NCBI RefSeq assembly: GCF_002795825.1
Contig: NZ_CP018800.1
Span: forward strand, 434,001 to 498,000
Direction of reading: 5' to 3'
Length of the DNA: 64,000 bases
Source: Mariprofundus ferrinatatus
GTDB lineage: Bacteria > Pseudomonadota > Zetaproteobacteria > Mariprofundales > Mariprofundaceae
Below are positions 42,923 to 54,152 of this stretch, in pieces (position 1 is the stretch's first letter; every line of letters starts with the position of its first letter). The notes below the pieces were generated by a model that did no database searches, was not told where the DNA came from, and worked only from the letters and a program-made list of their open reading frames with translations. The position numbers and the translations under genes are program-made.

Positions 42923-44182
42923 ATGTCATTAATCCGTCCGTTCGCTGGCCTGAGGCCTGCCGCCAATTTTGCCGATGCCGTGGTTGCGCCACCCTATGAT
43001 GTGTTGAGCAGCAGCGAAGCACGCCAGCAAGCTGCAGGAAAACCATGGAGTTTCCTGCATGTCTCCAAGGCTGAGATCGATTTGCCAGAATCCACTGATC
43101 CTTTTGATGACTCCGTATATGCAAAGTCGAAGGAGAACTTCGGCCGCATGCTGGCTGAGGGCGTTCTTGTTCAGGATGATTCCCCCCTCTACTACGTCTA
43201 TCGCCTGCAGATGGGTGAGCATGTGCAGACCGGCATTGCAGCCGCCGCATCGGTGGATGCCTATGACGCCGATCGCATCAAAAAGCATGAGTTTACCCGC
43301 CCTGCCAAGGAGGATGACCGTGTACGCCAGATCGAAGCGTTGAGCGCCCAGACCGGCCCTGTCTTTCTTGTCTATCGCGCCAATGCCGTTGTGGACGGGA
43401 TTCTTGCTGATGTTGCCAGGCATGCGCCTGATATGGATGTCAGGGCCGATAGCGGGGTGCAGCATACCCTCTGGGTGGTTCGTGATCAGAAGCAGATCAA
43501 TACCATCACCGCTGTATTCGATGAGATGGATGCGCTCTATGTTGCAGATGGCCATCACCGATCGGCGGCCGCGTCACGCGTGGCTGCAGCCCGCAAGGCG
43601 AAAAACCCCGGTCATAACGGGGAAGAGGCGTATAACTATTTTCTGAGTGTGATCTTCCCGCACGACCAGATGTATATCCTCGACTACAATCGCGTGGTGA
43701 CTGACCTGAACGGCCTGGATGTGAACGCGCTGCTTGCCAGAGTGGCTGAATCGTTTGATGTTGAAATCGCTGACGATCCTGTTCACCCTGAAAGGGCGGG
43801 TAGCTTCGGTATGTATCTGGCCGGATCATGGTATGCGCTCGCCATCCACGATGAACTGATTCCACAGCATGATCCTGTGGCCCGTCTCGATGTATCCCTG
43901 CTGGCAGATCACCTGATTGAACCACTGCTGGGCATCTCCGATCCGCGCCGCGATTCGCGCATCGATTTCGTCGGCGGTATTCGCGGTCTCTCCGAGCTTG
44001 AGAAGCGTGTTGATTCGGGCGAAATGGCCGTTGCCTTTTCGATGTTTCCCACCTCAATGGATGACCTCATGGCAGTCGCAGATTCCGGCAATGTGATGCC
44101 GCCGAAATCGACCTGGTTCGAACCCAAGCTTGCCGATGGCGTGGTATCCCAGCTGCTGGAGGCCCGAGCGTCAGGTGATTAA
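42923..44182 (+). CDS. DUF1015-family protein
   Basis: A 419-residue cytoplasmic protein of the DUF1015 family, whose function is not known to me. The family start LIRPFAGLRPAANFADAVVAPPYDVLSSSEAR, and YVADGHHRSAAASRVAA with a DGHHR motif in the middle, are hallmarks; the latter recalls ParB/Srx-type serine or phosphate kinases. In my recollection the family often clusters with serine-biosynthesis genes in other bacteria; here serB lies 0.5 kb away on the other strand, which is consistent but weak support. The ribosome site TTGGAG lies seven bases before the ATG, next to a weak hairpin with a T run (42890-42917). Confidence 0.82.
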   Translation: MSLIRPFAGLRPAANFADAVVAPPYDVLSSSEARQQAAGKPWSFLHVSKAEIDLPESTDPFDDSVYAKSKENFGRMLAEGVLVQDDSPLYYVYRLQMGEHVQTGIAAAASVDAYDADRIKKHEFTRPAKEDDRVRQIEALSAQTGPVFLVYRANAVVDGILADVARHAPDMDVRADSGVQHTLWVVRDQKQINTITAVFDEMDALYVADGHHRSAAASRVAAARKAKNPGHNGEEAYNYFLSVIFPHDQMYILDYNRVVTDLNGLDVNALLARVAESFDVEIADDPVHPERAGSFGMYLAGSWYALAIHDELIPQHDPVARLDVSLLADHLIEPLLGISDPRRDSRIDFVGGIRGLSELEKRVDSGEMAVAFSMFPTSMDDLMAVADSGNVMPPKSTWFEPKLADGVVSQLLEARASGD

Positions 44183-44628
44183 TCTGCTGGCGGACTAAAC
44201 TCCCCCATATCTTTTATCTTCTCGTAGCAGTCGGGGCAGATGCCATGGCTGAATTGCGCTTCGGAGTGATTGTCGATGTAGCTCTCCATCTGCATCCATG
44301 AGCCATCCTCATTCTTGATCTTCTTGCAGTAGGAGCAGGTGGGCAGGATTCCCCGCAGTACCCTGATCTCGTGCATCGCCTTTTCGATTCGGCGGTTCTT
44401 TCTGCTGAGTTGATCATTGATCAGTTTCATTTCGCGCCACCATCTGAATGCGGCGATGGCCATGCAGACGGAAAAGACGATGGAGGCGGAGATCAGTTCA
44501 TCCAGTTCCAGGCTTTCATGCGTTGAGGTAAATCGGACGATCCGCTCCAGCGCATCGAAGCGGGAAAAAATAAAGTAGGCGGCAAAGGTGATCGCCAGAA
44601 TGACAAACATGTCTCGACGTACATTCAT
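44179..44628 (-). CDS. Small membrane protein with CxxC zinc-ribbon-like tail, stand-alone sensor module
   Basis: A 149-residue protein. Two membrane helices (about 7-22 and 46-62) flank an external loop with FDALERIVRFTSTHESLELDEL, then a short helix and a tail with two Cys pairs, CSYC (98-101) and CPDC (131-134), in a segment LPTCSYCKKIKNEDGSWMQMESYI. The same CSYCKKI...CPDC tail ends many sensor kinases and diguanylate cyclases in other bacteria, but here no kinase is attached. The membrane module is shared with kinases at 52.3 and 54.2 kb. Its start at 44628 lies nine bases after a 16-pair hairpin whose arm contains the likely ribosome site AGAGGG. Confidence 0.78.
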   Translation of the reverse strand: MNVRRDMFVILAITFAAYFIFSRFDALERIVRFTSTHESLELDELISASIVFSVCMAIAAFRWWREMKLINDQLSRKNRRIEKAMHEIRVLRGILPTCSYCKKIKNEDGSWMQMESYIDNHSEAQFSHGICPDCYEKIKDMGEFSPPAD

Positions 44629-44637
44629 ATAGTCTCG

Positions 44638-44677
44638 CCCTCTTCTTGGTTGCTACTACTATAGCAACAGAAGAGGG
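44638..44677 (-). repeat. Long hairpin between serB and the CxxC membrane protein
   Basis: On the plus strand CCCTCTTCT and GTTGCTA (44638-44646, 44649-44655) pair with TAGCAAC and AGAAGAGGG (44662-44677), a 16-pair stem with a two-base bulge and a six-base loop. On the minus strand its 3' arm includes the AGAGGG that is probably the ribosome site of the downstream gene. It may end serB transcripts or hide the ribosome site; there is no T run. Confidence 0.6.
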
Positions 44678-44709
44678 TTTATCAAAACAGGACTGGAATT
44701 GTGGGTTAC

Positions 44710-45798
44710 CTATAGCAGGTCGAGAGCCCGGTTAAGTCCGCCGTAGGAGAGCGCATAGGGGGCGAGTTCGCGCACACGTGGCTTGGCGTGGAAGGCGATG
44801 CCCATGCCGGCAGCCTCGATCATCGGCAGATCGTTGGCGCCATCGCCGATGGCGATAGTCTGCGACATCGGGATATCCCACTCCTTCGCTTTAGTAAGCA
44901 AGGCGGTACGTTTGCTGGAGGCATCGACAATGTCCCCGATAAAGCCGCCGGTCAGTTTGCCACCAATAATCTCAAGTTCATTGCCCATGGAGAAGTCGAG
45001 TCCGAGCTTCTCTTCAAAGTGGCCGGTGAAAAAGGTGAAGCCACCTGATACGAGGCCGGTTTTCCAGCCGTGTGCCTGCAGTCCCCTGATCAGCGATTCC
45101 GCACCTTCGGTCAGAGTGATGCGTTCATCAAGAACACGCTGCAGCACACCCGCATCAAGCCCCTTGAGCAGTTTTACGCGCTCTGTGAAGGAGGCGACAA
45201 AATCGAGTTTGCCCTCCATCGAGAGCTGGGTGATCGCTGCAATACGATCCTTGATGCCCATGAAATCGGCAATCTCATCGATGCATTCGCACTGGATCAG
45301 TGTGGAATCCATATCCATCAGCAGCAGCCCCGGCTCTGATAGACTGGGTGATGGTTTAAGGTCTGTGACTGCAATATCGACTTTCAGGCGTTCGGAGAGC
45401 GGGCGAAGGCGCATGGTCATCGTTTTGGCATCAGCACTACCTGCCAGCAGCAGACGGCAGTAATCCGGCTGGGTTGCCACCTGCAGGATGCCGATACGCT
45501 CAAGCGCCAGTGATTCGCAGATCTCCTTGAAGGCCTCGAAACTGTCACAGCCAAAGATATGTGCGTTCATGTGCGCCGCTTCAAGTTCGGACTGCCAGAT
45601 ATCCAGGCGTTTGCCTTCGCCAAGGCTGATCTGCATCTGTACCGCTTCCAGTGTGTCGCAGCCGTAATGGTCGCGCAGCCGCCATGCATCATGGGTGCTG
45701 CAGAGAAGCAGCTGGCCGCCTCCGGGTGTTGCAAAGAGCGGGGAGGTTAACCGGATCGGGAGTTCGTAGTCAGGCGGCAGCAGAAAATTACTCAGCAT
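44710..45798 (-). CDS. serB: Phosphoserine phosphatase SerB
   Basis: A 362-residue HAD phosphatase. An N-terminal ACT-like regulatory region (about 1-145) precedes the catalytic domain, whose nucleophile motif is DMDSTL (about 156-161), with SGGFTFF and GDGANDLPMI as the other HAD motifs; the GMGIAFHAKPRVRELA ending is SerB-specific. It dephosphorylates phosphoserine in serine synthesis. Length is close to long-type SerB of proteobacteria. It is followed on the same strand by the CxxC membrane protein after a hairpin, and preceded by mfd at 27 bases. Confidence 0.95.
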   Translation of the reverse strand: MLSNFLLPPDYELPIRLTSPLFATPGGGQLLLCSTHDAWRLRDHYGCDTLEAVQMQISLGEGKRLDIWQSELEAAHMNAHIFGCDSFEAFKEICESLALERIGILQVATQPDYCRLLLAGSADAKTMTMRLRPLSERLKVDIAVTDLKPSPSLSEPGLLLMDMDSTLIQCECIDEIADFMGIKDRIAAITQLSMEGKLDFVASFTERVKLLKGLDAGVLQRVLDERITLTEGAESLIRGLQAHGWKTGLVSGGFTFFTGHFEEKLGLDFSMGNELEIIGGKLTGGFIGDIVDASSKRTALLTKAKEWDIPMSQTIAIGDGANDLPMIEAAGMGIAFHAKPRVRELAPYALSYGGLNRALDLL

Positions 45799-45825
45799 GT
45801 GGCGGCTCCTTGCAAGGGGTGGGGA

Positions 45826-48800
45826 TTACGATGATGAACTCTCAAGCAGTGAATCGAGAAAGGCAATGCAGCCTTTAAGCTGTTCGCGAAAATTCGACGA
45901 TTCCTGCAGTAGTGTCAGGTTGCCATCAGGTGTGAGACGGAAGCGGTTCGGTTCTTTCTGAACCCGCATCAGCAGGTCCACCGGCTCAATTGGCGAATCG
46001 GCGGTGAAGTTCAGTCGCATCCCCTGCGCTGAACCGCGCAGCGATGCCAGTGCCAGTTGCTCTGAGCGCCAGCGGATTCGTTGCTGCTCCAGGCAATATT
46101 TTGCTTCATCGGGCATCCGGCCGAAGCGGTCGCTCATCTCCTCGAAGAGCAGAGTAATCTGCGCATCATCCGTTGCGCGTGAAATGCGGCGATAGAGGTT
46201 CAGCCGTTCGCCCGGTTGGGGCACGTAGTCTGGTGGCAGGATGGCATTCAGGCCGAGATGCATGTCGACAGGCTGCTTCGGCTTCCTGCTCTCACCCCGT
46301 GCCTCTGAGACCGCCTCGGTTAACATCTCCATGTACATATCAAGACCGATCTCTTCAATCCTGCCGCTCTGTTCAGCACCGAGCAGATTGCCTGCGCCGC
46401 GAATCTCCATGTCCTGACGGGCCAGCAGGAAACCGGCCCCGAGCTCGGTGTGCTCGGCGATCGCCTGCAGCCGTTCGCGTGCATCGGCGGTCATGGCGCG
46501 CGGATCCGGTGTGAAGAGGTAGGCATAGGCCTGGCGGTGGCTGCGTCCGACACGGCCTCGAATCTGGTGTAGCTGTGAGAGGCCGAGCAGGTCGGCGCGC
46601 TCGATAATGAGCGTGTTGGCATTGGGCACATCAAGCCCCGATTCAACAATGGTCGTGCAGACAAGGATGTGCAGTCGCCCTTCGTAGAAGGCCATCATCT
46701 GGCGGTCCAGCTCAGCCGGACTCATCTGGCCGTGGGCGATACCGATCTCCGCCTCCGGCACCTCCTCTCTCAACCTGTCGGCAATGCGCCCGATACTTTT
46801 CACGTGGTTATGCAGGTAATAGACCTGCCCGCCGCGATAGAGTTCGCGCCGGATCGCTTCAGCCGCGATGTGCGAATCGAAGCTGGAGACCATGGTGCGG
46901 ATCGCCTCGCGCTCTGCAGGTGGCGTGCTGATGATTGAAACGGAGCGGAGTCCCGAAAGGGTCTGGTGCAGGGTGCGTGGAATCGGCGTGGCGGTGAGGG
47001 TAAGAAGGTCAACGCCGGCATGGAGCGCCTTCAGCTTCTGCTTGTGTTTGACACCAAAACGCTGCTCCTCATCGACGATGACCATACCAAGATCGGCGAA
47101 TTCAAATGTGTCGGTGAGCAGCCGGTGGGTGCCGACCAGCACCCTGATCTCACCGGAAGCCAGTTCACGGGTGATACGCTCGACCTCTTTTTTCCCCTGC
47201 AGGCGCGAGATCATCGCCACCTTTAGTCCGGTGCCTGAGAAACGTTCGGAGAAGCTGCTGAAGTGCTGGTTGGCCAGCACTGTGGTGGGAGCAAGCAGTG
47301 CCACCTGGCGTCCCGATTCGGCCAGCACAAAAGCAGCGCGCATGGCAACTTCAGTCTTGCCGAAACCGACATCGCCGCAGATAACGCGGTCCATCGGACG
47401 CTCCCGTGCGAGATCCGCCATCACTGCGTCGATCGCTTCGGCCTGGTCATCGGTCTCTTCGAACGGGAAGCGGGCCACAAACTCCTCGTAGGCATCCAGT
47501 AGCGGCCCCTCGAGCCTGCATGGCGGGCGTCGTGCAGAGGTGCGTTCGGCCTCGATATCAATCAACTCATGGGCCATGGCCAGCAGGTCGCGCTGGACGC
47601 GCTCGCGGGTGCGTCTCCACCTCTCCGAGCCCAGCTTATTGAGCTGTGGCGACTCCTCACCGCTATACCGGTGCAGGCGGGAGAGCTCCTCGACGGGTAC
47701 GAAGACATGGGCTCCGCCGGCATATTCGATCTTGATGAAGTCAGCCAGCTCTTCCTCATCGCCCATGGTTTCAAGGCCCTGGTAGCGGCCGACACCGTGG
47801 TCCTCATGAACCACCGGGTCGCCGATTTTCAGTTCGGCGAGCGAACTGAAAATGTCGGCGCGAAGCACGGTAGTGCCACGGCCGCGTTTGCGCGGCAGCC
47901 GCTGCCCCAGCAGTTCACGCCCAGTGAGCAGCAGTAGTTTTTCATCAGGCACGGCAAAGCCGGTATCGAGGTAGCCGATGCAGCTGGCGAACTTCTGGTT
48001 TTTGGCAATGCTCAGGGGATGCAGTTCGGGGATCTCTCCGGCAAGGTCGCTGCAGACTTCAAGCATGCGCTCCTGCTGGCCAAGGCCATGCGCGACCAGC
48101 GAGATGCGCCAGCCACTGTTGACTCTATCCAGTAACGTCTCCTGCATCGCATGCAGCGGCTGCCTGCGGTTGCTGAAATCGCTGATCGATGGCGCTGCTT
48201 CGATGGCGGTTCGGGCAAGGGGTTGGGGCTGTGTCGGGGTTTCTACCGCATAGAGTTCCTGCGGGCTGATGCTCGGCTCCGCACTGGCCTTCACCATTTC
48301 AAACTGGGCGCGCACCTGACCGGCAAAAGCAAGCTGCTGTGAATCAAGCCCTTCAGGCCCATAAACCGCCACATCTTCGGGCAGATAGTCGAGCAGGCGG
48401 GATGTTTTCTGGTATGCCAATGGCAGCAGCGCTTCAATGCCGGGATGGGGACGTCCGGCCATGGCAGCAGTCAGCATCGGATGTTTACGCAGCTGCGGGA
48501 AGCGGGAACGGAATGCGGCGACAAACTGCTCTCGTCCCGGTTCATCGAGAATCACTTCACGTACGGGAACCGAAGTGAAACACTTTAACGCCTCACCGCT
48601 GCGCTGGGTTTCAGGGTCAAAACGGCGGATGGATTCAATCTCGTCGCCGAACAGGTCGATGCGAAGCGGCGTTGACTCGGTTGCAGGCCAGACGTCGAAG
48701 AGGCCACCGCGAGCGGCAAACTCGCCGGGTGCCAGCACGCGCTCGGCTGCAATCATGCCGGCTTCCGAGAGGCGCGATTTAAGGGTGGTGATATCGAACG

Positions 48801-49203
48801 GACTCCCCTGTTCCAGTTGCCATACATGCGAGGCGACCGATTCAGGTGGTGCAATGCGCTGCAGCCAGGCGGGCAGGGGGGTCAGAATCAGCCCCGTCGG
48901 ATTGGGCGTTCCAAGCAGCCGGCCAAGTGTGGCAAAACGCTCGCCGACAATCCCGTGGTGCGGTGATACACGATCGTACGGCAGCACCTCCCAGGCCGGA
49001 AATCGCCAGAGCAGTCCGGGTTCATGCTGTAGAAAGAAGGCGGTCTCTTCTGCCAGTTGCCGGTAGCTGCGAAGATCAGGGCAAATCCATACAGACAGCC
49101 TGTTGCTTCGGGCGAGCGCTGCCAGCTGCCAGGCAAGACCTGTCAGGGCTGATAAAGCCTGAGTTTTCTCGGTCGTATTACTCTCTGTCATCGGGCGGCG
49201 CAT
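45826..49203 (-). CDS. mfd: Transcription-repair coupling factor Mfd
   Basis: A 1125-residue Mfd that removes stalled RNA polymerase and recruits UvrA. Visible are a UvrB-like N-terminal region, an RNA-polymerase-interacting CarD-like domain (DPVVHEDHGVGRYQGLETMGDEEELADFIKIEYAGG), the Walker A CGDVGFGKTEVAMRAAF, Walker B IVDEEQRFG, the translocase motifs TATPIPRTLHQTLSGL and GRVGRSHRQAYAYL, and a TRCF C-terminal domain. Slightly shorter than E. coli Mfd (1148). The start could be the ATG at 49203, with GAGG five bases away, or one four residues later. A hairpin, GGGCAGC/GCTGCCC, lies just upstream (49222-49249). Confidence 0.97.
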   Translation of the reverse strand: MRRPMTESNTTEKTQALSALTGLAWQLAALARSNRLSVWICPDLRSYRQLAEETAFFLQHEPGLLWRFPAWEVLPYDRVSPHHGIVGERFATLGRLLGTPNPTGLILTPLPAWLQRIAPPESVASHVWQLEQGSPFDITTLKSRLSEAGMIAAERVLAPGEFAARGGLFDVWPATESTPLRIDLFGDEIESIRRFDPETQRSGEALKCFTSVPVREVILDEPGREQFVAAFRSRFPQLRKHPMLTAAMAGRPHPGIEALLPLAYQKTSRLLDYLPEDVAVYGPEGLDSQQLAFAGQVRAQFEMVKASAEPSISPQELYAVETPTQPQPLARTAIEAAPSISDFSNRRQPLHAMQETLLDRVNSGWRISLVAHGLGQQERMLEVCSDLAGEIPELHPLSIAKNQKFASCIGYLDTGFAVPDEKLLLLTGRELLGQRLPRKRGRGTTVLRADIFSSLAELKIGDPVVHEDHGVGRYQGLETMGDEEELADFIKIEYAGGAHVFVPVEELSRLHRYSGEESPQLNKLGSERWRRTRERVQRDLLAMAHELIDIEAERTSARRPPCRLEGPLLDAYEEFVARFPFEETDDQAEAIDAVMADLARERPMDRVICGDVGFGKTEVAMRAAFVLAESGRQVALLAPTTVLANQHFSSFSERFSGTGLKVAMISRLQGKKEVERITRELASGEIRVLVGTHRLLTDTFEFADLGMVIVDEEQRFGVKHKQKLKALHAGVDLLTLTATPIPRTLHQTLSGLRSVSIISTPPAEREAIRTMVSSFDSHIAAEAIRRELYRGGQVYYLHNHVKSIGRIADRLREEVPEAEIGIAHGQMSPAELDRQMMAFYEGRLHILVCTTIVESGLDVPNANTLIIERADLLGLSQLHQIRGRVGRSHRQAYAYLFTPDPRAMTADARERLQAIAEHTELGAGFLLARQDMEIRGAGNLLGAEQSGRIEEIGLDMYMEMLTEAVSEARGESRKPKQPVDMHLGLNAILPPDYVPQPGERLNLYRRISRATDDAQITLLFEEMSDRFGRMPDEAKYCLEQQRIRWRSEQLALASLRGSAQGMRLNFTADSPIEPVDLLMRVQKEPNRFRLTPDGNLTLLQESSNFREQLKGCIAFLDSLLESSSS

Positions 49204-49252
49204 ACTGCCTCAAAGCAGCAGGGGCAGCCACCTGTCAGCAGTGCTGCCCGGC

Positions 49253-49672
49253 TCAGCCTGCTGAGGCTGCTCTCGGGGCTGACATGTTGCGATGCGAGAT
49301 GAGCGCAAGGGTGTTGTTGATGCGTGCCTTGAAGAGGGTGGTATTGAACGGTTTGAGCAGGAAGTCGTCGGCGCCGGCCTCGATATGTTTGGCGATCTCC
49401 CGATGGTCTTCGCTGTGGGTGATCAGGATGATGCCGGTATTGCGGAGTTCCGGGGTGCTTCTGACCGCTTCAATAATTTCATCGCAGTTGCCGCCGGGCA
49501 GGATGATATCGAGAAGGATCACATCAGGCCTGAGCTCCCTGATGGTCCGCAGTGCATGGCTGACGCCTGAGGCATGGATCGGGCAATAGCCGAGATGGTG
49601 GATCATCTTGTCGAGGATGATGTGAATGATCTCCTCGTCATCGACAGTAAGAATAAGGGGCGTTCCTCTCAT
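49253..49672 (-). CDS. Orphan CheY-like response regulator
   Basis: A 139-residue single-domain receiver. Phospho-acceptor Asp55 lies in VILLDIILPGG; DDEE at 11-14 supplies the metal-binding acidic pair, and the Thr/Ser switch and Lys (LLKPFN) near residue 108 are in place. No output domain is attached, so it must work through protein contact. The start has GGAGG eight bases upstream. It is on the minus strand just upstream of mfd and no kinase is adjacent; the hybrid kinases in the window are candidate partners (inference). Confidence 0.9.
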   Translation of the reverse strand: MRGTPLILTVDDEEIIHIILDKMIHHLGYCPIHASGVSHALRTIRELRPDVILLDIILPGGNCDEIIEAVRSTPELRNTGIILITHSEDHREIAKHIEAGADDFLLKPFNTTLFKARINNTLALISHRNMSAPRAASAG

Positions 49673-49818
49673 GGTGCCTGTTCCTCCCGGGAAGAGCTAA
49701 ACTTAGGCGAATGTGACGGCTGTGTGTACTTGCCCATCTGGCTAGTGAAGTGATCGTTTCAAGCATCTGGGCAGTGGTGTAGGTTTGCGCTGTTCGACAA
49801 ACGAGAAGGAGGGCGCCT

Positions 49819-51180
49819 GTGCAGAACCATGATGAAAGCCAGAATTTGCTAAGCAGCAAAGAGGCGCTCCACCTTGCCAAATGGGATGAGTCTCGGCTGG
49901 AGGAGTTGCTTGCAGCGATGCATGGCTCGGAACTGGGCGAGCTGCTGCTGGCCTGTCGCAAAGACAGCGAGCGCCAGACCCTGATCGAATATATTCCCGA
50001 TGAGTTGCTGGGAGAGGCGCTGCTCGAACTGCCTGAGCGTATGCAGGAAGAGCTGCTGGCCGATTTCAGGGCGGATGAAGTTGAGGATATGGTCGAGCAT
50101 CTCAATTCCGATGATGCCGCCGATATTCTGCAGGTTGTTGATAAAGGTGTGGCCAGCGAGGTCATCGAACAGCTGGACCCTTCTGAGCGGCGTGAAATCG
50201 AGCAGCTGTTGACCCATGATGAGGAGTCTGCCGGTGGCCTGATGCAGGCCGAGTTGTTCAAGGTGCGCCATAACTGGTCGGTTGAGAAGGTTCTGCAGGT
50301 TCTGCGCCGCTTCGGCAGAGAAATTGAAAACCTGAACTACGTTTATGTGGTGGATGACGAGGATAAGCTGACGGGTGTTCTCTCACTGCATGCTATCCTT
50401 TTCGCTGAACCGGAGGTGATCGTTTCAGGGATCGCAAAGGCCGATTTTCCACGGGCACTTGCAGGACAGGATCAGGAAGAGGTGGCCCATATCTTTGAGA
50501 GGTATGATGTATTGGCGCTGCCGGTTGTCGATGAGCAGGGGGTGCTGATCGGACGCATTACAGCCGATGATGTGATTGATGTGATTCAGGACGAGGCTAC
50601 CGAGGATATGTTCCGGCTGGCTGCTCTCTCGGATGATGACGACTTGGCAGAGTCTGTCGGAACGACAGCACGCAGGCGTGGCGTATGGCTGGCTCTGAAT
50701 CTTGTGACTGCCATTGCCGCCTCGTTTGTGATTGCCCAGTTTGAGGCGACAATTGCCAAGGTTGTGGCGCTTGCCGTGTTGATGCCGATTGTGGCCAGTA
50801 TGGGCGGTATTGCCGGCACCCAGACGCTTACAGTGATTGTGCGCGGCATCGCACTGGGGCGCGTGACATTCGACAATGCGCGCAGGACGCTGGTCAAGGA
50901 GGTCTCCGTCGGCATGGTTTCCGGACTCGCGTTCGCTCTCGTGATCGGTACGATCGCATCGTTCTGGTTTCCCGATCTCGGTATTCGGCTTGGATGGATT
51001 ATTGCGGCGGCAATGATGGTGAACCTCTTTGCTGCAGCCCTTGCCGGCTCCGTGATCCCACTAACGCTGCAGCGTCTTAATGTTGACCCTGCACTGGCTT
51101 CCGGAACGATCCTGACCACGGTTACCGATGTAGTGGGATTCTTTTCGTTTCTGGGCCTGGCTACGCTGTTCCTGATCTGA
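49819..51180 (+). CDS. mgtE: Magnesium transporter MgtE
   Basis: A 453-residue MgtE-type Mg2+ channel. An N-terminal helical domain (about 1-130, ESRLEELLAAMHGSELGELLLA), two CBS domains (about 140-260, including VAHIFERYDVLALPVVDEQGVLIGRITADDVIDVI) that sense magnesium, and a five-helix membrane domain (about 280-453, LPIVASMGGIAGTQTLTVIVRGIALG) are present in the family's order and size. The CBS and N domains close the channel when magnesium is high. The start is a GTG at 49819, with AAGGAGG about ten bases upstream. Confidence 0.95.
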   Translation: MQNHDESQNLLSSKEALHLAKWDESRLEELLAAMHGSELGELLLACRKDSERQTLIEYIPDELLGEALLELPERMQEELLADFRADEVEDMVEHLNSDDAADILQVVDKGVASEVIEQLDPSERREIEQLLTHDEESAGGLMQAELFKVRHNWSVEKVLQVLRRFGREIENLNYVYVVDDEDKLTGVLSLHAILFAEPEVIVSGIAKADFPRALAGQDQEEVAHIFERYDVLALPVVDEQGVLIGRITADDVIDVIQDEATEDMFRLAALSDDDDLAESVGTTARRRGVWLALNLVTAIAASFVIAQFEATIAKVVALAVLMPIVASMGGIAGTQTLTVIVRGIALGRVTFDNARRTLVKEVSVGMVSGLAFALVIGTIASFWFPDLGIRLGWIIAAAMMVNLFAAALAGSVIPLTLQRLNVDPALASGTILTTVTDVVGFFSFLGLATLFLI

Positions 51181-51216
51181 GCTGTCGCCGATTGCCATTC
51201 AAAGGCGTGGCGCTAG

Positions 51217-52185
<969 letters not shown>

Positions 52186-52335
52186 TATTGCAGCCGGCTC
52201 GTATAAGGTCGGCCTGCACTTGCCTGTGATCGCTTAGAATTTAACTGTTTGGCGCTTTAGCCGTTAGGCGTAGTCTGAGTTTCTACCGTGGGAGCGGTAT
52301 GCGGTGAACAGAGCGCCCAGGAAGGGGAGGATCTC

Positions 52336-54141
52336 ATGCAAGGCTTGATCGGAAGACCGGAAAAGGGTACGTCTGGTTCCATAGCCGGCCAGAAGTACCG
52401 CAGTGACCTGATTCTTGTTGCTGCTGTCACAGGTGTGGTCTGCCTTGCAGGGTTCGGTTTTGGTCTGTTTGACGCTCTGCGCAGCCACCTTCGCATCTCC
52501 GGCCAGTGGGATCTTAATGGCCCCCTGCTGCTGATCTCCGTTGCCTTGTCCTGGTATTTCTGGCGCCGCTGGAAGGAGTTGGAGCAGAGCAGCGGAGCGA
52601 TGAATGCATCGTTAGAATTTCTGAGAAAGGTTTCCAAGACAGTTGAGGAGACGGGCGAAGCTGTTCTGATCACCGACATTAATGGCGTCATCGAGTATGC
52701 CAATCCGGCATTTTGCAGGAATACGGGGTATTCACTTGATGAGGTGATAGGCAAAGATCCCTCAATCCTGAAAAGTGATACGCAGGACCCGGCACATTAC
52801 AAGGCACTCTGGGAGAAGATAGGCCGGGGTGAAGTGTGGAGCGGCATACTGATCGAAAAGCGCAAGGATGGAAGTGAATATCCCGCCATGATCAGGATCT
52901 CACCGGTTCATAATGATGCCGGAGAAATTACCCACTTTGTCTCTCTGCAACAGGATATGACAGAACAGAGAAAGCTGGAGGAGCAGCTCCTGCAGGCACA
53001 GAAAATGGAGGCGCTTGGCACGCTGGTTGGCGGCATTGCCCACGACTTCAATAACATGCTGGCTGCACTACAGGGCAATGTCTGCCTGGCCAAGATGAAG
53101 ATGGACAATCCGGATGCTCTGTCCGAGAAGCTGGATAATATCGAACTGCTGAGTGTTCAGGCTGCTGAAATGGTGGATCACCTGCTCACGTTTGCCCGCA
53201 AGGGCAGGGTTGAGATGCATGCCATTGAGCTTGATGCCTTTATCAAAGAGGGGATTAAGCTGGGGCGGAGTGCGATTCCTGAAAATATCAGCTTTATCAC
53301 AGATGTTACTGATCAGAGCGTGATGGTGAATGGCGATACCACACAGCTGCAGCAGGTGCTTATGAATCTGCTTAACAATGCCCGCGATGCAGTTGCCGGG
53401 GTCGAAAAACCGGCTATTCGAATCACTCTTGAACGCTATCAACCTTCGCATCGGTTTCAAAATGCGCATCCCGAAGTCAGTGGCGGCCAGCTTGTGAAGC
53501 TTTCCGTAAGCGATAATGGTTGCGGTATTCCCGCTGAGTATATCGACAAGGTATATGATCCGTTCTTTACCACCAAAGGGGCGGGTAAGGGTACAGGACT
53601 TGGGCTGGCCATGGTTTACGGAGTCGTCCAGTCGCATGGGGGGATTCTTGAAATTGTCAGCCGCGAGGGTGAAGGCACGGCCATTCACATCTACCTTCCG
53701 CTGCTGCATGAGCCCCGGGAAGAGCTGAGCAGGGTCGTACATCAAGCCGTTGCCGGTGAGGGAGAGACGGTATTGCTGGTGGACGATGAGCAGACCGTGA
53801 GTGTCGTTGTCGGTGAGGTTCTGCGGACCCTCGGCTATCAGGTGGTTGATATCGCCAATGGACAGGAAGCGCTGGACTATTTCATGACACATCGTGATGA
53901 GATAGATATGGTGATTTCGGACATGGTGATGCCGGAGCTGGGTGGCCCCGAACTGGTCAGGCGGATCCGCCAGCTCAACAGCAAGATTCCGGCAATCCTC
54001 ATTAGCGGATACGACGCTTCAGGCAGCATAGAAGAGGTGGAGCAGTTCGATAACTGTAAGCTGATGAGTAAGCCAGTGGCCATCGTTGAGCTTAGCCGGA
54101 TGATGAGATCAATGCTCGGAGCCAGGGCCAGCCTCTGCTAA
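52336..54141 (+). CDS. Hybrid histidine kinase (membrane module, PAS, HisKA, receiver)
   Basis: A 601-residue sensor. A short membrane module of two helices (about 22-78) with the phrase FDAL and WRRWKE is followed by a PAS domain (about 100-215), HisKA with His236 in GGIAHDFNN, HATPase with LLNNARDAV and [15 protein letters not shown], and a receiver with Asp529 in [12 protein letters not shown]. No HPt. It shares its PAS-HisKA-receiver core with the next gene and with the 1003-residue kinase. I choose the ATG at 52336 because GGGGAGG lies six bases upstream; a GTG 48 bases earlier is unsupported. It lies 40 bases before the next kinase gene. Confidence 0.92.
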   Translation: MQGLIGRPEKGTSGSIAGQKYRSDLILVAAVTGVVCLAGFGFGLFDALRSHLRISGQWDLNGPLLLISVALSWYFWRRWKELEQSSGAMNASLEFLRKVSKTVEETGEAVLITDINGVIEYANPAFCRNTGYSLDEVIGKDPSILKSDTQDPAHYKALWEKIGRGEVWSGILIEKRKDGSEYPAMIRISPVHNDAGEITHFVSLQQDMTEQRKLEEQLLQAQKMEALGTLVGGIAHDFNNMLAALQGNVCLAKMKMDNPDALSEKLDNIELLSVQAAEMVDHLLTFARKGRVEMHAIELDAFIKEGIKLGRSAIPENISFITDVTDQSVMVNGDTTQLQQVLMNLLNNARDAVAGVEKPAIRITLERYQPSHRFQNAHPEVSGGQLVKLSVSDNGCGIPAEYIDKVYDPFFTTKGAGKGTGLGLAMVYGVVQSHGGILEIVSREGEGTAIHIYLPLLHEPREELSRVVHQAVAGEGETVLLVDDEQTVSVVVGEVLRTLGYQVVDIANGQEALDYFMTHRDEIDMVISDMVMPELGGPELVRRIRQLNSKIPAILISGYDASGSIEEVEQFDNCKLMSKPVAIVELSRMMRSMLGARASLC

Positions 54142-54152
54142 AAAACTTTTAT

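Noticed and set aside
49222-49249. GGGCAGC/GCTGCCC hairpin as a terminator of the orphan receiver gene
   Set aside because: It lacks a T run on the minus strand, and the stem is only seven pairs with a 14-base loop.
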